Assembly: GCA_002414905.1 (NCBI GenBank)
Contig: DIAY01000161.1
Coordinates: forward strand, 1-29,277
Direction of reading: 5' to 3'
Origin: Holophagales bacterium UBA5066
GTDB taxonomy: Bacteria > Acidobacteriota > Thermoanaerobaculia > UBA5066
DNA: 29,277 nt
Each line of letters starts with the position of its first letter. Within the stretch, counting starts at the first letter, position 1. The notes under the pieces are model-generated. The model worked only from the letters and a program-made list of their open reading frames with translations, was not told the DNA's origin and searched no databases. The position numbers were made by a program, and so were the translations under genes. Shown one piece after another: positions 1 to 6,694 of this stretch.

Positions 1-147
1 ATCCCGCTGAGGACCCTCGACGCTCTTCACCTCGCTCTCGCGACGGCAAGCGAGGTCCGGACGATTCTCACTTTCGACCGAAACCTCGCCAAGGCTGCTG
101 CGGGCTTCGGAATCCTGACCGCCCCCGCACTGCGGGAAGGGGATTGA
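1..147 (+). CDS. PIN-domain ribonuclease toxin (VapC-type), C-terminal fragment
   Basis: The first 48 codons form the end of an open frame that enters from outside the window and stops with TGA at 145-147. The peptide contains LDALHLALA followed by ILTFDRNLAKAA. This is the typical end of a PIN domain: the Asp of the LDALH helix and the Asp of TFDRN belong to the acidic metal-binding site. PIN proteins of this size are usually the toxin of a VapBC type II toxin-antitoxin pair and cleave RNA. The antitoxin would lie upstream, outside the window, so the pairing is inferred. The downstream VWA gene is convergent, with a 64 bp gap. Confidence 0.75.
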   Translation: MPLRTLDALHLALATASEVRTILTFDRNLAKAAAGFGILTAPALREGD

Positions 148-211
148 CTCGGCCGGCTTCGCGAGGGATGCCGGAAGGCCGGGCGTAGAAGGCGCTCAGG
201 CGGCCGACGGG

Positions 212-1261
212 CTACGGATCGTCGAAGAACGGTCGTGCGAGAACCCTCCCCTTCTTCGTCCGCAGGGAGAGCTCGATGTGGTGACGGCCGGGCGGGCCTT
301 GCGGGCGGTTGAAGACGACGACGTACCGCCCTTCGATGGCGCGGAAGGCGAGATCGAGGGCCTGGGCCGAAAAGACGTGGGTTTTCGCGTAGGTGCCGCC
401 GGTCAGGTCGGCGAGCTGCATCAGCGTCCCTTCCAGGGAATGCCAGTCGGCATCGGAGACGTCGAGGGTGAAGACGTTGACACGTGCCTGCTGGAGGGCG
501 TTGACGGCGAGGGCGTGCCACTTCCACTCCGTCGGCTGCCGGTTCACGTGGAGCCCCCAGCCGAGGAAGAACATCACCTTGCCGCCGGGGATCTCCCGCA
601 GCGCCTGGGCCAGGACGAACAGGCCCCTCTCCACGGTGGCCGACTTGCGCGCGGCGTCGACGTCGAAGTGGGCCGCGAGCGACGGAAACGGGTTTGCAGG
701 AGGCGGGTCGGGAGCGCCACCGATCTTCAGCGTGTCGAAGAGGGCCCGGTGGATCGCCGCCCGGTCGTTCGTGAAGTCGAGCCGGAGCTTGAGGTGTGAG
801 TCGTACGAAACGACGGCCACACGGTCCGTCGGGAGAAGGCGGTCGAGAAAGGCGACCATCTCGTTCGCCATCCGCATCAGACCCTTCGTCCTGTAGCGAC
901 CGAAGTCGGCCTGGAAAAAGAGGACGATCAGGCGCCCCTCGGGAAACTCCGGCGTCCCCGGCTCCTCGACGGCAGGCGGCACCCGCGGCGGAATCTCCGA
1001 GCGAGAGGCCGGAATGAACTCGACCTCCTCGACCGGCACCTCCTCGCCGCCGACGAGGAGGAGGAAGTCGGCAGGGGTCAGGTCGAGGAGAGCTCCTCCC
1101 CGGGGCGCGAGGACGTAGGCGTCGACGAGAACCTTCTCGACGACGGCCTTCGCGGAAACGCTGCCCTTCCTCGACGGGTCCTGCGCCGCGGCGGCGATCA
1201 GCCCGGAGCCCGCGAGGGCGAGGAGGAGGCCGGCGAGGACGGCACGTCTCACGGCGCCCAT
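212..1261 (-). CDS. Secreted VWA-like domain protein (acidobacterial VWFA-related family)
   Basis: 349 aa. An N-terminal signal peptide (about residues 1-26, basic start then a Leu/Ala-rich core ending in IAAAAQ) indicates export. Residues 35-85 form the beta-rich region with the pattern LTPADFLLLVGGEEVPV, typical of the VWFA-related family common in Acidobacteriota. Residues 108-330 form a von Willebrand A-like fold, with VAVVSYDSHL and the ALREIPGGKVMFFL strand. The metal-site motif DxSxS expected after the first strand is replaced by FFQADFGRYR, so classical MIDAS metal binding is probably lost. Function is unknown; these proteins are thought to mediate extracellular binding. The start could instead be the GTG at 1252, which gives MRRAVLAG; neither start has a clear ribosome binding site. 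Confidence 0.8.
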   Translation of the reverse strand: MGAVRRAVLAGLLLALAGSGLIAAAAQDPSRKGSVSAKAVVEKVLVDAYVLAPRGGALLDLTPADFLLLVGGEEVPVEEVEFIPASRSEIPPRVPPAVEEPGTPEFPEGRLIVLFFQADFGRYRTKGLMRMANEMVAFLDRLLPTDRVAVVSYDSHLKLRLDFTNDRAAIHRALFDTLKIGGAPDPPPANPFPSLAAHFDVDAARKSATVERGLFVLAQALREIPGGKVMFFLGWGLHVNRQPTEWKWHALAVNALQQARVNVFTLDVSDADWHSLEGTLMQLADLTGGTYAKTHVFSAQALDLAFRAIEGRYVVVFNRPQGPPGRHHIELSLRTKKGRVLARPFFDDP

Positions 1262-1269
1262 TCTGCGGC

Positions 1270-1279
1270 TACGATGCTA
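1270..1279. promoter_or_regulatory. Overlapping divergent -10-like elements between the VWA gene and recD2
   Basis: The 23 bp between the two divergent start codons contains TACGAT on the + strand (1270-1275), ending 9 nt before the recD2 ATG. On the - strand it contains TAGCAT (1279-1274), ending 12 nt before the VWA ATG. The two hexamers share two bases. No Shine-Dalgarno sequence precedes either gene. Placed this way, transcription would start at or within a few bases of each ATG, giving leaderless or near-leaderless mRNAs. No convincing -35 is visible; it would have to lie inside the opposite gene. Confidence 0.35.
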
Positions 1280-1284
1280 TCCGG

Positions 1285-3480
1285 ATGAAGCCTGAATCGG
1301 CACCGCCGGAACGGGAGCTCCTCGCCGGACAGGTGGAACGGGTGACGTTTCACTCGGAGGAGACGGGTTTCGCCGTCCTGCGGGTCAGGGTTCGCGGCCG
1401 GCACGACGCGGTGACGGTCGTCGGGCACGCGGCCGTCATCTCGCCCGGAGAGGAGCTGCGGGCCTCCGGCGCGTGGACGACCGATCCGAAGCACGGCCCC
1501 CAGTTCAAGGCGGAGACGGTGACGACGGTGACACCGACGTCGCCGGAGGGAATCGAGCGTTTCCTCGCTTCCGGGCTCGTGAAGGGGGTCGGGCCACACT
1601 TCGCCAGGAGACTCGTCGAAGCGTTTGGCACAGCCGTTTTCGAGGTGATCGAGACGGAGCCGGGGCGCCTCCGCGAGGTGCCGGGCGTGGGCCCGCTTCG
1701 GGCCGAGCGAATCGTCGCGAGCTGGGCGCAACAGAAAGGGGTGAGGGAGATCATGGTCTTCCTCCACTCCCACGGGGTCGGCACGTCTCGTGCGGTCCGG
1801 ATCTACCGGACCTACGGTGCCGACGCCATCTCGGTCGTCTCGAAAGACCCCTACCGCCTCGCCCGTGACGTCCGCGGCATCGGCTTCGTGACGGCGGACG
1901 GCCTCGCCCGCCGGCTCGGAATCCCCGAGGACGCGATGATCCGCGTCCGCGCCGGCGTCTCGCACGTTCTCGCCCAGGCGCTCGACGAAGGGCATTGCGG
2001 GCTTTCCCGGGAGGCTCTCGTGCCGCGCGCCGCAGAGCTCCTGAATCGCCCGGAGGAGCAGGTGACGGAGGCGCTCGAGCTCGAGCTCGCCGACCGCCAC
2101 CTCGTCGCCGAGGAGGCCGGGGGGAAAGCCTGCGTCTTCCTCCCGGCGCTCCACGCCGCCGAACGGGTCATCGCCGAGCGGATCGTCGCGCTCGCGACCG
2201 GCACACCGCCCTGGCGCCACTCCGATCCGGCCAGGGCGATCCCGTGGGTCGAGGAACGGACCGGGATCATCCTCTCCGCCAGCCAGCGCGAGGCCGTCGC
2301 CGCTTTTCTGCATTCCAAGGTCCTCGTCCTGACGGGCGGGCCGGGCGTCGGGAAGACGACGCTCGTCGATGCGCTCCTTCGCATCGTTTTCGCCGAGTCG
2401 CTCCGTATCGCGCTGGCCGCCCCGACCGGTCGCGCGGCCCGGCGCCTCTCGGAGAGCACGCGGATGGAGGCGAAGACGGTTCACCGCCTCCTCGAGGTCG
2501 ACCCGTCCACCGGACGGTTCCGGCGCGGCCGCGACAACCCGCTCGAGGCCGACCTCGTCGTCGTCGACGAGGTGTCGATGATCGACGTCCTGCTCGCCCG
2601 CTCGCTCCTGGAGGCGATGCCGCCGGGCGCCGCACTCCTCCTCGTGGGCGACGCGGACCAGCTGCCGAGCGTCGGACCCGGGCAGGTCCTGCGCGACGTC
2701 CTCGAATCGGGAGCCGTCCCGGCGGTGCGCCTGACGGAGATCTTCCGCCAGGCGGCCGAGAGCCGGATCGTCGTCGGAGCGCACCGGATTCGCGAAGGAC
2801 ACCTCCCCGATCTCACGAATCCGCCCGGTACCGATCTCTTCTTCTTCGACGCGACGGATCCGGAGGATGCGGCGCGCCGGGTGGTCGAAGTCGTCTCCGA
2901 GCGGATTCCACGCCGCTTCGGGCTCGACCCGACGCTCGACGTGCAGGTCCTCGTGCCGGTTCACCGCGGCCCGCTCGGCGCACGCGCGCTGAACGGAGCG
3001 CTCGGTAAGGCGCTGAACCCCTCCGGGGCGCCACGCGTGTCGCGCTTCGGCCAGGAGCTGGCGCCCGGGGATCGCGTGATGCAGGTCGAGAACGACTACG
3101 ACAAGGAGGTCTACAACGGCGACCTCGGCGTCGTGACCGCGGTCGACCCCGAAGAGGGAGAGCTGCGCGTCTCGTTCGACGGGCGCGAAGTCACGTACGG
3201 CTTCGACGAGCTCGACGTCCTGCAGCTCGCCTGGGCGACGACGATCCACAAGTCCCAGGGGTCGGAGTACCCGGCGGTGGTCATTCCGATCGCGATGACC
3301 CACTACAGGATGCTCGAGCGCAACCTCCTCTACACCGCGGTGACCCGCGGCAGGAAACTCGTCGTCCTCGTCGGCGACCGGCGGGCGGTGGCGATTGCGG
3401 CGAAGAGATCGTCCGCCGGACGGCGCGTCACCCGCCTCGAGGGCCTTCTGCGAGCCGCGGGCTCCCCGGCCCCGCGGTAG
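1285..3480 (+). CDS. recD2: RecD2-type ATP-dependent DNA helicase (SF1B)
   Basis: 731 aa, the usual size of stand-alone RecD2 proteins, which lack RecBC partners. RecD2 is a 5'-3' DNA helicase acting in recombination, repair and replication-fork processing. The N-terminal OB-like domain (about 12-85) is followed by helix-hairpin-helix repeats (GLVKGVGPHFARRLV near 98; VPGVGPLRAERI near 132). The motor domains carry Walker A GGPGVGKTT (351-359), Walker B VVVDEVSM (425-432), motif III VGDADQLPSVGPG (454-466), the SH3-like insert after GDRVMQVENDYD, and the final motifs TTIHKSQGSEYP and LLYTAVTRGRK. The gene seems monocistronic: it diverges from the VWA gene and is followed by a GC-rich hairpin. 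The ATG lacks a ribosome binding site, consistent with leaderless expression. Confidence 0.95.
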   Translation: MKPESAPPERELLAGQVERVTFHSEETGFAVLRVRVRGRHDAVTVVGHAAVISPGEELRASGAWTTDPKHGPQFKAETVTTVTPTSPEGIERFLASGLVKGVGPHFARRLVEAFGTAVFEVIETEPGRLREVPGVGPLRAERIVASWAQQKGVREIMVFLHSHGVGTSRAVRIYRTYGADAISVVSKDPYRLARDVRGIGFVTADGLARRLGIPEDAMIRVRAGVSHVLAQALDEGHCGLSREALVPRAAELLNRPEEQVTEALELELADRHLVAEEAGGKACVFLPALHAAERVIAERIVALATGTPPWRHSDPARAIPWVEERTGIILSASQREAVAAFLHSKVLVLTGGPGVGKTTLVDALLRIVFAESLRIALAAPTGRAARRLSESTRMEAKTVHRLLEVDPSTGRFRRGRDNPLEADLVVVDEVSMIDVLLARSLLEAMPPGAALLLVGDADQLPSVGPGQVLRDVLESGAVPAVRLTEIFRQAAESRIVVGAHRIREGHLPDLTNPPGTDLFFFDATDPEDAARRVVEVVSERIPRRFGLDPTLDVQVLVPVHRGPLGARALNGALGKALNPSGAPRVSRFGQELAPGDRVMQVENDYDKEVYNGDLGVVTAVDPEEGELRVSFDGREVTYGFDELDVLQLAWATTIHKSQGSEYPAVVIPIAMTHYRMLERNLLYTAVTRGRKLVVLVGDRRAVAIAAKRSSAGRRVTRLEGLLRAAGSPAPR

Positions 3481-3491
3481 ACTCTTCCGGG

Positions 3492-3526
3492 CGGGAGCCC
3501 GCGACGGCCAGCCGGGCCGGCTCCCG
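3492..3526 (+). terminator. GC-rich hairpin after recD2
   Basis: CGGGAGCC (3492-3499) pairs perfectly with GGCTCCCG (3519-3526), and a short GGCC/GGCC helix can form inside the loop. It begins 12 nt after the recD2 stop. No T-run follows, so it may be a Rho-assisted or intercistronic structure rather than a classical intrinsic terminator. The next start codon is 30 nt downstream. Confidence 0.35.
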
Positions 3527-3555
3527 TGTCCGGGGCGCGCAAGAGAGAGGCGACC

Positions 3556-4866
3556 ATGGGCCACCACCTCGTCAACCCCGATCGCCGCTACGACCAGCTC
3601 CAGGAGCGGCTCGACCGCAACGTGACCGGGGCGCCGGACTCCCCCGCTTTCCGCCGCGCCCTCGAAATCCTCTTCAGCCCCGAGGACGCCGACCTCGCCT
3701 CGCGGGTGCCGACGAAACCGATCCGCGTCGACCGCCTCGCCTCGCGGCTCGGCCTCGAGACGGCCCGGCTCGACGAGCGCCTCGCCGACATGGCCCGGCG
3801 CGGCCTCGTCTTCGACCTGACGAAGGACGGGACGCGGTACGTCTCGCTCGCACCCGTCGTCATCGGCTTCTTCGAGCTGACGTTCATGCGGGCGGGAGAT
3901 GAGCTTCCGCGCGCGGAGCTGGCGCGCCTCTTCGAGGAGTACTTCTTCGAGGGAGACGCCGCCTTCGCGAAAGCCGTCTTCGGCGGCGACACGCAGATCG
4001 GCCGCTCGCTCGTCCGTGAGACGGCGATCCCGGAGGACGCGACGGAGGTCCTCGACTACGAGCGTTCCACGCGGATCGTGGAAACCGCCCGCAGTGCGGC
4101 CGTCTCCCTCTGTGCCTGCCGGCACCATTCCGAGCACCTCGGGACGGCCTGCGACGCGCCCCGGCGCGTCTGCCTCTCCTTCGGTCCGGGAGCCGACGCG
4201 CTCGTGAGGACCGGCCACGCCGAACGGATCGATCGCGCCGAGGCGCTCCGGATCCTCCACCAGGCGCAGGCGGCGGGCCTGGCCCAGACGGGCGACAACG
4301 TGAAGCGCGAAGTGGGCTACATCTGCAACTGCTGTGGATGCTGCTGCGGGATGATGCGGGCCTTCAAGACCCACGGGATGACGAAGGCGATCGTCAGCTC
4401 GAGCTTCCTCATGCAGGTCGACCGCGAAGCGTGCGGCGGGTGTGGAAAGTGCGCGAAGGCCTGCCCCGTCGACGCGATCGACCTCGTGGAGGTGGACGAG
4501 CGCGGTCGACGCCGGCGCAAGGCCGTCGTCGACCCGGCGCTCTGCCTCGGCTGCGGCGTCTGCCACTCGGCGTGCCGGTTCGGGGCCATCGAGCTGCGGC
4601 CGCGTGAGAAGAAGGTCTTCACCCCCCAGGACACGTTCGAGCGCTACGTGGCGATGGCGATCGAGCGAGGCAAGCTCGCAGACCTTCTCCTCGAGGACGT
4701 CGAGAGTCTCCCGATGCAGGCCATCGGACGGGTCGTGAAGCTCCTCGAGGCCGCTGGGCCGGTCAAGGCGGCCCTTGCCATAGCGCCGCTGCGCTCGGCC
4801 TTTCTCTCGGCCGCTCTGCCCCTCGCCCGGCTCGCCACCGGTGGCGCGGGGAGCTCGCCGGTCTGA
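3556..4866 (+). CDS. Winged-helix / 4Fe-4S ferredoxin-domain protein with Cys-rich central clusters
   Basis: 436 aa from the ATG at 3556, which is preceded by the purine-rich AGAGAGG. An in-frame GTG at 3526 lies inside the upstream hairpin and is less likely. Residues about 40-100 look like a small winged-helix fold (RVDRLASRLGLETARLDERLADMARRG). A central region has CACRHHSEHLGTAC (186-199), C206, and CNCCGCCCG (257-265). The C-terminal ferredoxin has two motifs, CGGCGKCAKACP (293-304) and CLGCGVCHSACR (330-341), each the classical CxxCxxCxxxC pattern, so two 4Fe-4S clusters are expected. No signal peptide is seen, so it is probably cytoplasmic. Related Fe-S proteins occur in anaerobes without a settled function, so electron transfer or redox-sensitive regulation are both possible. 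The lyase gene starts 97 bp later. Confidence 0.75.
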   Translation: MGHHLVNPDRRYDQLQERLDRNVTGAPDSPAFRRALEILFSPEDADLASRVPTKPIRVDRLASRLGLETARLDERLADMARRGLVFDLTKDGTRYVSLAPVVIGFFELTFMRAGDELPRAELARLFEEYFFEGDAAFAKAVFGGDTQIGRSLVRETAIPEDATEVLDYERSTRIVETARSAAVSLCACRHHSEHLGTACDAPRRVCLSFGPGADALVRTGHAERIDRAEALRILHQAQAAGLAQTGDNVKREVGYICNCCGCCCGMMRAFKTHGMTKAIVSSSFLMQVDREACGGCGKCAKACPVDAIDLVEVDERGRRRRKAVVDPALCLGCGVCHSACRFGAIELRPREKKVFTPQDTFERYVAMAIERGKLADLLLEDVESLPMQAIGRVVKLLEAAGPVKAALAIAPLRSAFLSAALPLARLATGGAGSSPV

Positions 4867-4905
4867 GTACCGTAAAGGGAGACGCATGCGCGAACCGCTG
4901 CTAAT

Positions 4906-4958
4906 CTCCCTGAGGGAGTTCAAATGATGCGGTCCGCCGGAGTTCCTCCCTCAGGAGG
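4906..4958 (+). promoter_or_regulatory. Possible alternative-hairpin switch covering the lyase ribosome binding site
   Basis: Two hairpins compete here. CTCCC (4906-4910) can pair with GGGAG (4914-4918). CCTCC (4945-4949) can pair with GGAGG (4954-4958), the Shine-Dalgarno of the next gene. The first GGGAG can also pair with the second CTCCC (4946-4950), which would free the Shine-Dalgarno. Stems are only 5 bp but all GC-rich. This is a structural reading only; no known riboswitch class was recognised. Confidence 0.3.
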
Positions 4959-4963
4959 TGTCT

Positions 4964-6694
4964 GTGACTTCCGGGGGTGACCTCGTGGCCGAGGTCCTCG
5001 TCCGTCAGGGCGTGAAGTTCCTGTTCACGCTCTGTGGAGGGCACATCTCGCCAATCCTCGCCTCGGCAAAGGCGCGCGGGGTCCGGATCGTCGACACCCG
5101 GCACGAGGCAACCGCCGTCTTCGCGGCCGACGCCGTGGCCCGCCTCACCGGCATTCCCGGCGTGGCCGCGGTGACGGCCGGTCCGGGCGTGACGAACGCG
5201 GTCACGGCGCTCCAGAATGCCCGGCTCGCGCAGTCGCCCCTCGTCCTCCTCGGCGGAGCGACGGCGACGGTTCTGAGGGGTCGCGGCGCGCTCCAGGACA
5301 TCGACCAGCTCGCGTTCATCCGGCCCATCGTCAAGTGGGCGACGGCGGTGACGAAGGTGCGGGATCTCGTCCCGGCGCTCGAGCGGGCGTTCTCGGTCTG
5401 TCGCGAAGGTGTCCCGGGCCCGGTCTTCGTCGAGTGCCCGGTGGATCTCCTCTACCCCGAAGCGCTCGTCCGCAGCTGGTACGGTGGGAAGGCCGGCGAA
5501 CCGAAGGGGCTCGTCGAGACCGCGACGAAGTGGTATCTCGGCCGCCACCTCGACTCGATCTTCGCGGGAGCGGGCGATGCGGTCCCTCGCAACCCCGAAC
5601 GGCCGCCCCTCCCGGAGCCGGAGGCCGGGAGTGTCGGCACCGCGGCGCTCCTCCTGGCGCGAAGCGAGCGTCCCGTCGTCGTCCTCGGCAGTGGCGCGAT
5701 GATGTCGCCCGCCGACGCGGCCAGCCTCGCGCGGGCCGTCGAGGGGCTCAACCTGCCGGTCTTTCTCTCGGGAACGGCCCGGGGCCTGCTGGGCCCGGCG
5801 TCGTCCCTCCAGGTCCGTCACCGCCGCAGGGAAGCGTTGCGCGAGGCGGATCTCGTAGTCCTCGCGGGCGTCCCTTGCGACTTCCGCCTCGACTACGGGA
5901 AACAGGTCGGCCGCTCTGCCACGCTCGTCTCCGTGAACCGCGACCGCGGCGCCCTGACTCTTAACCGGCGCCCCACCCTCGGTGTCCACGGCGACCCGGC
6001 GCTTTTCGTTCGAGCTCTCGCGGCCGGCACTCCGGCCGGGTTCGCCCGCGCCTCCTGGCTCGCGCGGCTCCGCGAGCGCGACGCGACCCGAAACGAAGAG
6101 ATCGCTGCCTCGCCCGAGGGTGAGAAGGGCTCGCTCGATCCAGTCACTCTCTGCCGGCGGATCGAGGAGGCCCTGCCTCCCCGGAGCGTCGTCGTCGCCG
6201 ACGGCGGTGATTTCGTCGCCACGGCGTCCTATGTCCTGCGTCCCCGCGGGCCGCTCTCCTGGCTCGACCCGGGGGCCTTCGGAACGCTGGGCGTCGGCGC
6301 GGGTTTCGCCCTCGGGGCGGCCCTGTGCCGGCCCGACGAGGACGTCCTCCTGCTCTGGGGAGACGGTTCGGCCGGCTACGGCCTGGTGGAAGTGGACACC
6401 TTCGTGAGGCACGGACTCGGCGTCGTGGCCGTCATCGGAAACGACGCCGGCTGGACCCAGATCGCGCGCGAGCAGGTGGACGTGCTGAAGGACGACGTCG
6501 GCACCGTTCTGCGGTCCACCGACTACCACGAAGCCGCTCGCGGCCTCGGCGGCGAGGGGCTGCTGCTGGACGACCCGCGGCAGGCTTCGGCGGTGCTGGC
6601 CCTGGCCTTCCGTCGCGCCAGGGCGGGCCGTCCCGTCGTCGTCAACGCGCTTCTCGGAAAGACCGCCTTCCGGAAAGGGTCGATCTCCCTTTGA
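4964..6694 (+). CDS. Thiamine-diphosphate-dependent lyase, ILVBL/HACL2-like (acetolactate synthase superfamily)
   Basis: 576 aa from GTG 4964, which has AGGAGG (4953-4958) at ideal 5 nt spacing. A GTG at 4958 overlaps that site and is less likely. The fold is three-domain: N-terminal Pyr domain with FTLCGGHISPIL and RHEATAVFAADAVAR (catalytic Glu about 48), a central TH3 domain (about 190-330), and a C-terminal PP domain with the diphosphate motif GDGSAGYGLVE ending in GNDAGW (about 466-495). Motifs such as GGHISP, DTRHE and the GPVFVECPVDLLYP segment match, from memory, the animal ILVBL/HACL2 branch better than IlvB. That branch cleaves 2-hydroxyacyl-CoA. The substrate here is unproven; acetolactate synthase or oxalyl-CoA decarboxylase activity is possible. 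No IlvN regulatory subunit is adjacent. The stop overlaps the kinase start. Confidence 0.85.
   Translation: MTSGGDLVAEVLVRQGVKFLFTLCGGHISPILASAKARGVRIVDTRHEATAVFAADAVARLTGIPGVAAVTAGPGVTNAVTALQNARLAQSPLVLLGGATATVLRGRGALQDIDQLAFIRPIVKWATAVTKVRDLVPALERAFSVCREGVPGPVFVECPVDLLYPEALVRSWYGGKAGEPKGLVETATKWYLGRHLDSIFAGAGDAVPRNPERPPLPEPEAGSVGTAALLLARSERPVVVLGSGAMMSPADAASLARAVEGLNLPVFLSGTARGLLGPASSLQVRHRRREALREADLVVLAGVPCDFRLDYGKQVGRSATLVSVNRDRGALTLNRRPTLGVHGDPALFVRALAAGTPAGFARASWLARLRERDATRNEEIAASPEGEKGSLDPVTLCRRIEEALPPRSVVVADGGDFVATASYVLRPRGPLSWLDPGAFGTLGVGAGFALGAALCRPDEDVLLLWGDGSAGYGLVEVDTFVRHGLGVVAVIGNDAGWTQIAREQVDVLKDDVGTVLRSTDYHEAARGLGGEGLLLDDPRQASAVLALAFRRARAGRPVVVNALLGKTAFRKGSISL

Noticed and set aside
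1249..4923. A 1224-codon open frame on the - strand opposite recD2 and the Fe-S protein
   Set aside because: Very high GC suppresses stop codons. The translation is Arg/Asp/Glu/His-rich with no domain motif and lies fully antisense to two clear genes.
4958..4963. GTG 4958 as start of the lyase
   Set aside because: It overlaps the AGGAGG ribosome binding site, which is correctly spaced only for GTG 4964.
6325..6690. Upstream in-frame extension of the sensor kinase
   Set aside because: It runs inside the lyase gene in another frame and is Arg-rich. TTG 6691 is followed immediately by a proper signal peptide.
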